A stretch of 41,443 nucleotides of DNA from Deferrisomatales bacterium (GCA_024277875.1 JAJRUI010000026.1:1-41443), one strand, 5' to 3'; counted from the stretch's first letter, positions 16,842 to 29,383 are shown. Made by a program: numbers and translations. Notes: generated by a model not told the origin, from the letters alone.

Positions 16842-19001
16842 TTGTTCAACACGACCGTGATGGAGATGGACCTGGGCGGCAAGAAACTCGTCCTCGAGAC
16901 CGGCCGGATGGCCCGGCAGGCCCACGGGGCCGTGCTGGTCACCTACGGCGAGACCGCGGTGCTGGTGACGGCCGTGGCCAACCCCGAACCGCGGGAGGGG
17001 ATCGACTTCTTCCCCCTCACCGTGAACTTCCAGACCAAGACGTTCGCTGCGGGCAAGATCCCCGGCGGGTTCTTCAAGCGCGAGGGCCGTCCGCCCGACT
17101 CGGACACCCTCACTTCCCGCCTGATCGACCGGCCGATCCGGCCCCTGTTCCCCAAGGGGTTCAACTGCGAGACGCAGGTCATCGCCACGGTGCTGTCCCA
17201 CGACTGCGACAACCAGCCCGACGTGATCGCGATGGTGGGCGCCTCGGCCGCCCTGTCCATCTCGGACATCCCGTTCGCCGGCCCGATCGGGTGCGTGCGG
17301 GTGGGCTACATCGACGGCGCGTACGTGGTGAACCCCACCCTCCAGCAGTTGGAGGACAGCCGGCTGAACCTGATCATCGCCGGCACCCGGGACGCGGTCA
17401 CCATGGTCGAGAGCGGTTCCGAGATGCTGTCCGAGGACGAGATGCTCGGGGCCATCGCGTTCGGCCACGCCGAGATCAAGCGCCAGACCGAACTGCAGGA
17501 CGCGCTCGTCGAAAAGGCGGGCAAGCCCAAGCGCGAGGTCCCGTCGGTGGAACCCGACCCGGACGTCGAGGCCCACGTGGCCGAGTTCTTCGCCCGGGAA
17601 GGGGCCGCCGCCTACCGGGAGAAGGGCAAGAAGGCGCGCCAGCAGGCCGTCCGGGACGCCAAGGCCGCCCTTCTGGACGGGCTGGGCGACGACGAGCGCC
17701 TGCGCGCCAAGGAGTACCTGGCCGCGTTCGACCGCCAGGCCAAGCAGTACGTGCGGCGCATGATCCTGGAGGACGCGGTGCGCATCGACGGCCGCGGCCT
17801 CGAGGACATCCGCCCCATCGACTGCCAGGTGGGCGTGCTGCCCCGGGCCCACGGCTCGGCCCTGTTCACCCGGGGCGAGACCCAGGCCCTGGTGGTACCG
17901 ACCCTGGGCACGTCGAGCGACGAACAGCTGATCGACGCGATCGAGGGCTCGTACTACAAGAAGTTCATGCTCCACTACAACTTCCCGCCCTACTCGGTGG
18001 GAGAGGCCCGGTTCCTCCGGGGCGCGAGCCGCCGGGAGATCGGCGACGGCGCCCTGGCCGAACGGGCCCTCCAGCCGGTGCTGCCCGACCACGAGAAGTT
18101 CCCGTACACGATCCGCCTCGTGAGCGAGGTCCTCGAGAGCAACGGCTCGTCCTCGATGGCGTCGGTGTGCGGGGGGAGCCTGAGCCTGATGGACGCGGGG
18201 GTACCCGTGTCGGCCGCGGTGGCGGGCATCGCCATGGGCCTGATCATCGAGGGCGACAAGTACGCGGTCCTGAGCGACATCCTGGGCGACGAGGACCACC
18301 TGGGGGACATGGACTTCAAGGTGGCGGGCACCCGGGACGGCATCACCGCCCTCCAGATGGACATCAAGGTCCAGGGCATCACCTCCGACATCATGCGCCA
18401 GGCGCTCGAGCAGGCCCGCCGGGGCCGGCTCCACATCCTGGACCGGATGGACGCGGCGATCGCAGCGGCGCGGGCAGACATCTCGCCCCTGGCACCCCGG
18501 ATCACGGTGATCCACGTGAACCCGGAGAAGATCAAAGACGTGATCGGCCCCGGCGGCAAGGTGATCCGCAGCATCATCGCGGCCACCAACACCTCGATCG
18601 ACATCGAGGACGACGGGTCGATCCACATCGCCAGCACCAGCGGGGACGACTGCAAGAAGGCGATCAAGATGATCCAGGACCTGACCCAGGAGGCCGAGGT
18701 CGGCAAGGTGTACGAGGGCACGGTCCGGCGGGTCATGGACTACGGCGCGTTCGTCGAGATCTTCCCGGGCACCGACGGCCTGCTCCACATCAGCGAGATC
18801 GAGAAGGGCAAGGTCACCAGCGTGTCCGAGTTCATGAAGGAGGGCGACACGGTGCCGGTCAAGGTGATCGCGATCGACCAGGGCGGCCGGATCAAGCTGT
18901 CCCGCCGCGCAGCCGTGTACGACGAGGACCCCAGCGAACGCCGGGATGCCCGGCCGCCCCGGCGCGACCGCAACGACCGGGGAGACCGGCGCCGGTCCTG
19001 A
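16842..19001 (+). CDS. pnp: Polyribonucleotide nucleotidyltransferase (PNPase)
   Basis: Phosphorolytic 3'-5' exoribonuclease, a trimeric core of RNA degradation. 719 residues: first RNase PH domain (about 1-145), all-helical domain, second RNase PH domain (about 310-540) with the phosphate-binding SNGSSSMASVCGGSLSLMDAG, KH (about 555-615, IKDVIGPGGKVIRSIIA) and S1 (about 625-695, VYEGTVRRVMDYGAFVEIFP). The start is TTG at 16842, preceded by AAGGGAG at good spacing; it gives the usual MFNTT N-terminus. A strong terminator follows. Confidence 0.97.
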   Translation: MFNTTVMEMDLGGKKLVLETGRMARQAHGAVLVTYGETAVLVTAVANPEPREGIDFFPLTVNFQTKTFAAGKIPGGFFKREGRPPDSDTLTSRLIDRPIRPLFPKGFNCETQVIATVLSHDCDNQPDVIAMVGASAALSISDIPFAGPIGCVRVGYIDGAYVVNPTLQQLEDSRLNLIIAGTRDAVTMVESGSEMLSEDEMLGAIAFGHAEIKRQTELQDALVEKAGKPKREVPSVEPDPDVEAHVAEFFAREGAAAYREKGKKARQQAVRDAKAALLDGLGDDERLRAKEYLAAFDRQAKQYVRRMILEDAVRIDGRGLEDIRPIDCQVGVLPRAHGSALFTRGETQALVVPTLGTSSDEQLIDAIEGSYYKKFMLHYNFPPYSVGEARFLRGASRREIGDGALAERALQPVLPDHEKFPYTIRLVSEVLESNGSSSMASVCGGSLSLMDAGVPVSAAVAGIAMGLIIEGDKYAVLSDILGDEDHLGDMDFKVAGTRDGITALQMDIKVQGITSDIMRQALEQARRGRLHILDRMDAAIAAARADISPLAPRITVIHVNPEKIKDVIGPGGKVIRSIIAATNTSIDIEDDGSIHIASTSGDDCKKAIKMIQDLTQEAEVGKVYEGTVRRVMDYGAFVEIFPGTDGLLHISEIEKGKVTSVSEFMKEGDTVPVKVIAIDQGGRIKLSRRAAVYDEDPSERRDARPPRRDRNDRGDRRRS

Positions 19002-19021
19002 GCCGGATCCAGACGTCTTCC

Positions 19022-19058
19022 ACGCGCCGACCCCGCCCGGGGCCGGCGCGTTTTCTTT
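19022..19058 (+). terminator. Intrinsic terminator after pnp
   Basis: ACGCGCCG-(A)-CCCC, short loop, GGGGC-CGGCGCGT followed by TTTCTTT. A long GC stem with a U-rich tail, 20 bp past the pnp stop; it closes the rpsO-pnp unit. Confidence 0.75.
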
Positions 19059-19096
19059 GAGCACCAGGCCCGGCGCGAGCAGCGGGGCCGGGGAAT

Positions 19097-19131
19097 CATA
19101 CAAATTGTAAATGCCAATTACAATTTGTATG
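19097..19131. repeat. AT-rich perfect inverted repeat upstream of the DUF4143 ATPase
   Basis: Two 14-bp arms, CATACAAATTGTAA and TTACAATTTGTATG, separated by 7 bp, are exact reverse complements. Each arm also contains its own 11-bp dyad, TACAANTTGTA (19099-19109 and 19119-19129), with centres exactly 20 bp (about two helical turns) apart. This is the most AT-rich stretch of the window. It reads as a double operator for a dimeric repressor, or as an RNA hairpin. It ends 77 bp before the ATPase start. Confidence 0.8.
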
Positions 19132-19207
19132 AAGCGTGGTACTCTGGGAGCCGTACCAGGAGCCCCCGGAGGGACCCTTTGTACCCGTCGTACAGGAATT
19201 TCTTCCC

Positions 19208-20380
19208 ATGATCCCCCGAGCCCTTTCCGGAACCCTCGAGGCCGTGAGCCGCCAGTACCCCGTGGTGGCGGTGACCGGGCCCAGGCAGTCGGGCAAGACC
19301 ACGCTGGTGCGATCCCAGTTTCCCGACCACACCTACATAACCCTGGAGGACCCGGACACACGGGCGTTTGCGCGCAGTGACCCGCGTCGGTTCCTGGCTC
19401 TCCACGAGGCGGGGGCAGTGTTCGACGAGGTACAGCAGGTTCCGGAACTGCTCTCCTACCTACAAGGCATGATCGACGACGAACCGGCTCCGGGTCGGTT
19501 CATCCTGGCCGGGTCGAGCAACCTACTGCTCCTCGACTCCATCGGCCAGACCCTGGCCGGACGGGTCGGGCTGCTGACCCTGCTCCCGTTCTCCCTGGGG
19601 GAACTGCAGCGGGCCGGCGCCGCGCCGACATCCCTGGACGACCTGCTACACCGGGGCCTGTACCCTCCCATCTACGACCGGGGCCTGGAAGCCGCGCGTT
19701 GGTACGCCGGCTATGTGGCCACGTTCGTGGAACGCGACGTTCGGCGCATCCTCAACGTCAACGACCTGGAGCGCTTCCAACTGTTTCTGCGCCTGTGCGC
19801 CGGGCGTTCGGGGCAGTTACTGAACCTCTCGGCCCTTGGCAACGACTGCGGCGTGACCCACAATACCGCGCGCTCGTGGCTGTCGGTCCTGGAAACCCTG
19901 TACGTGGTGTACCGGGTGCCCCCTCACCACCTCAACTTCCGCAAACGTTTGGTGAAGACGCCCAAGCTCTACTTCGTTGATCCGGGCCTGTTGACATACC
20001 TCCTCGAGATCGACAGTCCTCGGGCGTTGGCCACCCACGCTGCACGCGGAGCCGTGTTCGAGACCTGGGTGGTCTCCGAACTGCTCAAGGCCAGGCTGAA
20101 CCGGGGGCTGCCCCCGCGCCTGCACTTCTGGCGCGACCACATGGGGCACGAGGTGGACGTGCTGGTGGGGAGGGGCGACCTCCCCGTCCCGGTGGAGATC
20201 AAGGCCGGCGCAACGGTGGTCCCGGATTACTTCAAGGGACTCGACTTCTGGAACCGGTTGAGCGGGGCCGATCCCGAGCGGGGGTGGGTCGTTTACGGCG
20301 GAGAGGACGACCAGCCCCGCGCCAGGGGGCGCGTGATCGGGTGGAACCGGATCCAGGCCCTGCTGGACCGGTCTATCTGA
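19208..20380 (+). CDS. AAA ATPase with C-terminal DUF4143 domain
   Basis: A 390-residue protein of the AAA_14/DUF4143 family. Residues 17-150 are the AAA part, with Walker A GPRQSGKT (24-31) and Walker B AVFDEVQQVPELL (Asp73, Glu74). The DUF4143 region (about 190-345) contains GHEVDVLV and VPVEIKAG, the acidic D...ExK signature of the PD-(D/E)XK-like fold assigned to this family. Function is not established; such genes are widespread, patchy and often mobile. Start ATG 19208 with AGGAA upstream. Codon choice looks less GC-biased than in the neighbours (TTA, CTA and ATA codons occur), and the gene lies between pnp and dut, suggesting acquisition. Confidence 0.88.
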   Translation: MIPRALSGTLEAVSRQYPVVAVTGPRQSGKTTLVRSQFPDHTYITLEDPDTRAFARSDPRRFLALHEAGAVFDEVQQVPELLSYLQGMIDDEPAPGRFILAGSSNLLLLDSIGQTLAGRVGLLTLLPFSLGELQRAGAAPTSLDDLLHRGLYPPIYDRGLEAARWYAGYVATFVERDVRRILNVNDLERFQLFLRLCAGRSGQLLNLSALGNDCGVTHNTARSWLSVLETLYVVYRVPPHHLNFRKRLVKTPKLYFVDPGLLTYLLEIDSPRALATHAARGAVFETWVVSELLKARLNRGLPPRLHFWRDHMGHEVDVLVGRGDLPVPVEIKAGATVVPDYFKGLDFWNRLSGADPERGWVVYGGEDDQPRARGRVIGWNRIQALLDRSI

Positions 20381-20521
20381 GGCCGGGTGCCCTCCCCGGC
20401 GAACCGTTCGATCGGGCGCACCAGCCGGGCGACCCCGCGCGGCGATCGGGGGCCGCCCGGCAAGGTTTCCGAAAACAGCGTGCTGTGGTTGGCGCCTCGA
20501 ACCCATTGAACAGGGGAAATC

Positions 20522-20977
20522 ATGGACACCGTGGCCGTACGGGTGCGCCGGTTGGAGACCGCCCGGGACCTGCCCCTGCCCCGCTACCAGACCCTGGCCA
20601 GCGCCGGCATGGACCTGCACGCCGCCGAGGCGGCGACCGTGGCCCCGGGACAGCGGATATCGGTGGGCACGGGCCTGGCGATCGCCCTCCCCCCGGGGTT
20701 CGAGGCCCAGGTCCGGCCCCGGAGCGGGCTGGCGCTCCGGCACGGGGTGACCCTGCTCAACGCGCCGGGAACCGTGGACGCGGACTACCGGGGAGAGATC
20801 CGGGTGCTCCTGGTGAACCTGGGGCAGGAGCCGTTCCGGGTGGAGCGGGGCGCCCGGATTGCCCAGCTCGTGGTGGCCCCGGTGGCCCGCGCCCGGTGGG
20901 AAGAGGTGGCCGAACTGCCGGCCACGGGCCGGGGAACCGGCGGGTTCGGGTCTACGGGCGGCCTTTCCGGCGCGTGA
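20522..20977 (+). CDS. dut: Deoxyuridine 5'-triphosphate nucleotidohydrolase
   Basis: Hydrolyses dUTP to dUMP and pyrophosphate; homotrimer. 151 residues. All five motifs are present: [48 protein letters not shown] and the C-terminal P-loop-like [17 protein letters not shown] precedes the ATG. The last 26 bp overlap the 3' end of the convergent hybrid kinase gene. The 141 bp before it hold no other gene. Confidence 0.96.
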   Translation: MDTVAVRVRRLETARDLPLPRYQTLASAGMDLHAAEAATVAPGQRISVGTGLAIALPPGFEAQVRPRSGLALRHGVTLLNAPGTVDADYRGEIRVLLVNLGQEPFRVERGARIAQLVVAPVARARWEEVAELPATGRGTGGFGSTGGLSGA

Positions 20978-22496
20978 GGGACTGGAGCCGCTGGAGCACG
21001 GCCCGGGAGCGCGCCGGCTTGGCCAGGCACGCGGCCGCGCCCACGGCCCGGTAGGCGCCGGCCTCGCCCGGCCCGGTGGTGGTGTACACGAGCACGGGCG
21101 GGCCGTCCGGGCCCGCGCTCCGCACGAGATCCCGCACCAGGTCCACCCCGCCGCCGTCGAACCGGGGCTCCACCACGGCGCCGAGCCAGTCGGCCCGTTC
21201 GGCCCACCGGGCCCGGGCCGCGTCGGCCCCGCCGGCCTCCACCACCTCGCACGCCGGGGCCAGGGCCTCGGCCAGGACCGCCCGGGCCTCGGGGTCGGGT
21301 TCGACCAGGAGCACGGCTCCTCCCCTGGCGGGAGCCTCCTCCCCGGCCCTGTCCCCCGGGCCGGCAGCCGGGAGCCACAGGTGCGCGGCCGCCCCCGGGC
21401 TCCGGGCCTCGATCCACGCGTCCCCGCCGTGGGCCCGGGCGATGCCCCGCACCAGGGGCAGCCCGAGGCCCAGGCCGGCCGCGCCGTACGCGAACTCCCC
21501 GCTGTGGTGGCCGAGAAGCCGGGTTCCGGTGACGAACCGGCCGAACAGCCGGTCCGGATCGCCGCCCGGCAGGCCCCGGCCGGTGTCCGTCACGGTCACC
21601 CGGACGCCGGGCCGGCCGCCGCGGCGTTCGGGCCGTGCCGCGGCGAGCACCCGGCCGCCGTCCGGGGTTGCCCGGGCGGCGTTCTGGAGCAGCTCGAGCA
21701 CGGCGTCCCGGACCGCCTCCCGGTCCACAAGCGCGGCCGGGGTGTCCGGCGCCACCGCCCACGACCACGCCAGGGACCGGCCGGCAGCCAGGCCCTCGGC
21801 CTGGTCCACGCACCACGGCAGCCACCGCTCCGGCGGGGCAGATCGCGGGTCGTAGGACCACGGAGCGCCGGTGCGCGCCTCGGCGGTCGCCCGGCGCAGC
21901 AGGGACGCGAGCCGGTTCGCCCCGGCCGCGATGCGGCGGGCCCAGTCCCGGGCGCGGGGGTCCAGGGGGTCGGCCTGGTCCAGGATCAGCTCGGCGTACC
22001 CCTTGATCCCCACCAAGGGGGTCTTAAACTCGTGGCCGAGGCGGGACAGCGCGGCCGACGCCTCGGCAGCGGCCGCGGTGCCGAGCCGGCCGGCGACCCG
22101 GGAGAGGAGGGCCCGGCACAGGCCCGGATCTCCGGCCAGGCGCCGGGGAGGCCGCCCCCGCCCGAACCACACGGCGGTGAACCGGCCGGCCGGGTCTGCC
22201 CCGGCCAGCGCCCACCGGGCCCGGGGAAACCGGTCGGCGCCGGGTGCGGCGGACGGGTCTTCGAGAAGAACGGCCCGACCGGCGCCGGGCGCCGGGAGGC
22301 CGGCACCGGGGAGCCGTAGCCCTTCCAGGGTTCCAGGCTCGGCGAGCCGGACCTGCAGCCCTCCGTCGTCCGCCGGTTCGACCACCAGCAACCCGTCGGC
22401 CCCCACGGCCCGGGCCGCGGCCGCGGCGAACCCGTCGTCCGCCGCCCCCTCGAGGTCGAGCAGGCGCCGTTCCAGGCCCACGCGGGGGGGGGTCAC
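20952..22496 (-). CDS. Histidine kinase fused to a degenerate receiver domain
   Basis: 514 residues, no membrane segments. Residues 1-140 are an unassigned, Ala/Gly-rich input region; HisKA follows with His155 in [20 protein letters not shown]. HATPase_c (about 225-377) has N box [15 protein letters not shown]1 TDTGRGLP and G2 [12 protein letters not shown], all intact. Residues 392-510 are a receiver whose phospho-acceptor Asp is replaced by Glu443 ([10 protein letters not shown]) and whose acidic pair reads EPD (399-401); the Thr (TTTG) and Lys493 (AKP) remain. The start is uncertain: GTG 22496, 25 bp after the ppdK stop, without a clear Shine-Dalgarno site and followed by a C9 run. It probably rides on the ppdK transcript. 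Confidence 0.82.
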   Translation of the reverse strand: MTPPRVGLERRLLDLEGAADDGFAAAAARAVGADGLLVVEPADDGGLQVRLAEPGTLEGLRLPGAGLPAPGAGRAVLLEDPSAAPGADRFPRARWALAGADPAGRFTAVWFGRGRPPRRLAGDPGLCRALLSRVAGRLGTAAAAEASAALSRLGHEFKTPLVGIKGYAELILDQADPLDPRARDWARRIAAGANRLASLLRRATAEARTGAPWSYDPRSAPPERWLPWCVDQAEGLAAGRSLAWSWAVAPDTPAALVDREAVRDAVLELLQNAARATPDGGRVLAAARPERRGGRPGVRVTVTDTGRGLPGGDPDRLFGRFVTGTRLLGHHSGEFAYGAAGLGLGLPLVRGIARAHGGDAWIEARSPGAAAHLWLPAAGPGDRAGEEAPARGGAVLLVEPDPEARAVLAEALAPACEVVEAGGADAARARWAERADWLGAVVEPRFDGGGVDLVRDLVRSAGPDGPPVLVYTTTGPGEAGAYRAVGAAACLAKPARSRAVLQRLQSLTRRKGRP

Positions 22497-22521
22497 CGGT
22501 CGTGCCCCGGTCGGGGCCCCG

Positions 22522-25236
<2,715 letters not shown>

Positions 25237-25279
25237 CGCAGTCCTCCGTTCCGGATGAAAAAAGGGTCCGCCGCCGGGG

Positions 25280-27358
25280 TCAGCCGCCGCCCACCCGGGT
25301 GAAGTCGGCGATCCGGCCGAACAGGCCGGCCACCGCGCCGAGCAGGGCCAGGCGGTTTGCCCGGACGCCCGGGTCTGGATCCATCACCAGCACCCCGTCG
25401 AAAAACGCGTCCACCGCGCCCTTGAGGTCGCCGGCCCGGGCCAGGAACGCGTCGTAGTCCCCGGCCGCTGCCTCGGCCTCCATGGCCGCCCGGACCCGCT
25501 CATATGCGGCCCACAGGGCCCGCTCCTCGTCCGCGCCGAACCGGGCCGGCTCTGGAACGGCATCGGCCCCTTCGGACGCCTTCTTGAGGATGTTGCCCAC
25601 CCGTTTGAACGTCTCGGCCAGGGGGGCCAGGGTTCCGCCCTGCCGGGCCCGGGCGAGGGCCACGGCGCGCGCCCGGGCGTCCACCACGTCGTCGCACCCC
25701 GCGTCCAGGGCGGCCTGCACCAGGTCGCCGGGCAGCCCCTGCTGGGTCAGCAGCCCTTCGAGCCGGCCCCGGAAGAACCCGAGCACCTCGGCGCGGACCT
25801 CGTCTGCCGGGCGGGTGAGCTTCGGGCCCACCCCTTCGACGGCCGCGCCCACCAGCCACGACAGCCGCAGGCGGTACCCCTTTTCCAGCAGGATCCGGAG
25901 CACGCCCAGGGTCTGGCGCCGCAGGGCGTACGGGTCGGCCGTGCCCGTGGGCACCAGGCCCACGCCGAAGCACCCGACCACCGTGTCCACCTTGTCGGCC
26001 AGGCTCACGCAGTCGGCCTCGGTGTCGGCGGGCAACTCCCCCCCGGCCTGGACCGGCCAGTAGTGCTCCTGGATGCCCCGGGCCACCACCGGGTCCTCCC
26101 CGGCCCGGCGGGCGTACTCCCGGCCGGCGATCCCCTGGAGTTCGGGGAACTCGTACACCAGCTGGCTCTCCAGGTCGGCCTTGCACAGCCGGGCGATCCG
26201 GTCCACCACCCCGGCCCGGTCCGGGCACAGCTCGGCCGCGATCCGGCCGGCCAGGGCGCGGAACCGCTCCACCTTCTCGTAGCTCGTGCCCAGCTTCGAC
26301 TGGAACACCACCTTGCGCAGCCCCTCCACCATCTCCTCCAGGGGCTTCTTCCGGTCCTCGTCGAAGAAGAACCGGGCGTCCGCGAGCCGGGCCCGGAGCA
26401 CCCGCTCGTTGCCCCGGCCCACCACGGCCATGTCCCGGGCCTCGGTGTTGGACACGGCCACGAACTGGTTGCGCAGCCCGCCGCCGGCGTCCACCACCGC
26501 GAAGTACTTCTGGTGGTGCTTCATGGTGAGGATCAGGAGTTCCCGGGGCAGTTCCAGGTATGCGGCGTCGAACGTGCCGCCCACGGGCACCGGGTGCTCC
26601 ACCAGGTAGGTCACGGTGTCCAGGAGGTCCTCGTCCAGCAGGGGCTCGCCCCCGAACCGGCGGGCGACCCCGGCCACCCCCTCGGCGATCCGGGCCCGGC
26701 GCTCGGCCGGGTCCACGCACACCCGGGCGTCCGGCAGGCGGGCGAAGTAGTCGGCCGCGTCCCTGACCTCGATCGGGCCCGGGTGGTGGAACCGGTGACC
26801 CCGGGTGGTGCGGCCGCTCTCGACGCCGGCAAACCCGAACGGGACCACCGCGTCCCCCAGGAGCGCCACGATCCAGTGCACCGGCCGGGCGAACGCCGTC
26901 TCGCCCGAGCCCCACCGCATCGTCTTGGGGTAGTGGAGCCGTCCGAGCCACGCGGGCAGGAGTTCGGCCAGCACCTCTACGGCCGGCCGGCCGGCCACCT
27001 CCTTGCGCACGGCCACGTACAGGCCCTTGTCGGTCTCGACCCGCACCAGGTCCGCCACGGCCACCCCGTTGGACCGGGCGAAGCCCTCGCCGGCCCGGGT
27101 GGGGTTGCCGTCCGCGTCGAACGCGGCCGACACCGGCGGGCCCACCTTCTGCTCCACCGCGTCGGGCTGGCGGTCCGCCACGCCGCGCACCCACAGCACG
27201 GTGCGCCGGGGCGTGCCCAGGGCGCGCACCTCGCCGTGCTCGAGGCGGTGGACGGCCAGGTCCTCCCGGGCGAACCGTTCCAGCTGCTCCAGGGCCGGCG
27301 GCACGAACCCGGCCGGCATCTCCTCGGTCCCGATCTCCAACAGCAGATCCCGCGCCAT
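25280..27358 (-). CDS. glyS: Glycyl-tRNA synthetase beta subunit
   Basis: The tRNA-binding subunit of the tetrameric bacterial glycyl-tRNA synthetase. 692 residues, typical. The N-terminus MARDLLLEIGTEEMPAGFVP is diagnostic; SNGVAVADLVRVETDKGLY, VRPVHW-type FARPVHWIVALLG, LELPRELLILTMKHHQKYFA and the C-terminal anticodon-binding DALR-like region (VMDPDPGVRANRLALL) follow. The ATG is 2 bp after the glyQ stop, so expression is coupled. A longer in-frame extension upstream runs inside glyQ and is rejected. Confidence 0.96.
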   Translation of the reverse strand: MARDLLLEIGTEEMPAGFVPPALEQLERFAREDLAVHRLEHGEVRALGTPRRTVLWVRGVADRQPDAVEQKVGPPVSAAFDADGNPTRAGEGFARSNGVAVADLVRVETDKGLYVAVRKEVAGRPAVEVLAELLPAWLGRLHYPKTMRWGSGETAFARPVHWIVALLGDAVVPFGFAGVESGRTTRGHRFHHPGPIEVRDAADYFARLPDARVCVDPAERRARIAEGVAGVARRFGGEPLLDEDLLDTVTYLVEHPVPVGGTFDAAYLELPRELLILTMKHHQKYFAVVDAGGGLRNQFVAVSNTEARDMAVVGRGNERVLRARLADARFFFDEDRKKPLEEMVEGLRKVVFQSKLGTSYEKVERFRALAGRIAAELCPDRAGVVDRIARLCKADLESQLVYEFPELQGIAGREYARRAGEDPVVARGIQEHYWPVQAGGELPADTEADCVSLADKVDTVVGCFGVGLVPTGTADPYALRRQTLGVLRILLEKGYRLRLSWLVGAAVEGVGPKLTRPADEVRAEVLGFFRGRLEGLLTQQGLPGDLVQAALDAGCDDVVDARARAVALARARQGGTLAPLAETFKRVGNILKKASEGADAVPEPARFGADEERALWAAYERVRAAMEAEAAAGDYDAFLARAGDLKGAVDAFFDGVLVMDPDPGVRANRLALLGAVAGLFGRIADFTRVGGG

Positions 27359-27360
27359 GG

Positions 27361-28260
<900 letters not shown>

Positions 28261-28318
28261 GATTCTCGCCTTTCGTCGCTCCGGCCGCACGGGCCGGGGG
28301 TCTCGTCTCGGGAGACGC

Positions 28319-28476
28319 CTAGCAGGTCGCTGAAAAAGCGGCCTGCGCGCACCCCACGGAGGGGGTGCCAAATCGCGAGGGTTGAAAACCCGAGTGATTT
28401 GAAATACCTCGACGGGGCCGTCCCCGAGAGGTCGTGGCTGAAAACCCACGGACGGGGTTTTTCAGCATCCTGCTAG
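28319..28476. mobile_element. 158-bp MITE-like element with 19-bp terminal inverted repeats
   Basis: The ends CTAGCAGGTCGCTGAAAAA (28319-28337) and TTTTTCAGCATCCTGCTAG (28458-28476) are inverted repeats with two central mismatches. Inside are further stems: GCACCCC/GGGGTGC, GGGTT/AACCC within AAATC...GATTT, GGGG/CCCC and CGTGG/CCACG. There is no coding capacity. A TA at each edge could be the target duplication. It lies between fabI/L and glyQ, and its right repeat contains the fabI/L stop codon. Class and mobilising transposase are unknown. Confidence 0.7.
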
Positions 28477-29270
28477 CCAGTGATGTCCTCGCCGCCGTCC
28501 ACCCCGATCACGTTGCCGGTGATCCAGTGGCTGGCGGGCTCGGCCAGCAGGGCGATCGCCTCGGCCACGTCCTCGGGGGTGGTGAGCCGCCCCATGGGGT
28601 TGCGGGCCTTGGCCACGGCCACCATGTCCAGGTGGCCGGGGATCTTGCGCAGGGCCGGGGTGTCCGTGACCCCGGCCCGGATCGCGTTGGCCGTGATCCC
28701 CAGGGGCGCCAGCTCCAGGGCGAGCTGTCGGATGTGGCTCTCCAGGGCCGCCTTGGCCGCGGAGACCGCGCCGTAGTTCTTCCACACCCGGGTGCCTCCC
28801 GAGCTGGTCATCGCGTACACCCGGCCGCCCCTTTCGAACAGCCCCCGGCCCAGGAGGTCCTGCACCCAGAACACCAGGCTGTGGGCCATCACGTCGGCGG
28901 TCATTTCGACCTGGGGCTTGGTGATCGACTTGCCGGCCTCGTCCACGAACGGCTTGAGGGCTCCGAACGCGAGGCTGTGCATCAGGACCCGCACCTTGCG
29001 GCCGTCCCCGCAGACCGCCACCAGCTCGTCGAGCACCTCGCGCCGCTTGTCCTCGTCGGCCGCGTTGATGTTGAAAAACGACACCCGGACGCCGGTGGCC
29101 TCCAAATCCCCCACCAAGGCGTTGACCTGGGGCATGGTGGCCTTCCGGTCCAGGTGCACCCCGGCGATGTTCACGCCCTTGCGGGCCAGCGCCCGGGCCG
29201 CTGCCGCGCCAAAACCGCTGGACGCCCCCAGGATCAGGGCCCAACTTCCGCTCAGTTCCGTTGTGGACAC
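28473..29270 (-). CDS. SDR-family enoyl-[acyl-carrier-protein] reductase, FabI/FabL-like
   Basis: A 265-residue short-chain dehydrogenase. The nucleotide-binding motif is LGASSGFGAAAARALA (GxxxGxG type) rather than the FabI glycine pattern. The active site is NYGAVSAAKAALESH, with Tyr166 and Lys173 in the YxxxxxxK spacing of enoyl-ACP reductases instead of the YxxxK of ordinary SDRs. C-terminal GRLTTPEDVAEAIALLAEPA and ITGNVIGVDGG are usual. Likely the last reduction of fatty-acid elongation; FabL-like is the best guess, other SDR roles are possible. Start GTG 29270 with GGAG. The stop TAG falls inside the inverted repeat of the adjacent element. Confidence 0.78.
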   Translation of the reverse strand: MSTTELSGSWALILGASSGFGAAAARALARKGVNIAGVHLDRKATMPQVNALVGDLEATGVRVSFFNINAADEDKRREVLDELVAVCGDGRKVRVLMHSLAFGALKPFVDEAGKSITKPQVEMTADVMAHSLVFWVQDLLGRGLFERGGRVYAMTSSGGTRVWKNYGAVSAAKAALESHIRQLALELAPLGITANAIRAGVTDTPALRKIPGHLDMVAVAKARNPMGRLTTPEDVAEAIALLAEPASHWITGNVIGVDGGEDITG

Positions 29271-29353
29271 GAAGGTCTCCTCTCTGCTTGCCGGTTCCGG
29301 ACGGGTTTGGCCCGCCGAACCTGTTGTTATCCTTGGTGGAAAAAGGATGGGGT

Positions 29354-29383
29354 ACGTTAGCAAAACCGCCCGAAACGGGTCAA
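29354..29383 (-). promoter_or_regulatory. Promoter for the fabI/L-like gene
   Basis: Minus strand TTGACC (29383-29378), 18-bp spacer ending in TGC, TAACGT (29359-29354). It overlaps the last codons of recO, so fabI/L can be transcribed independently of recO. A small ATCCTT/AAGGAT inverted repeat lies just downstream in the leader. Confidence 0.5.

Noticed and set aside
28261-28318. Possible T-box or other riboswitch before glyQ
   Set aside because: Only GC-rich small stems are seen; the conserved T-box sequence is missing and the leader is too short.
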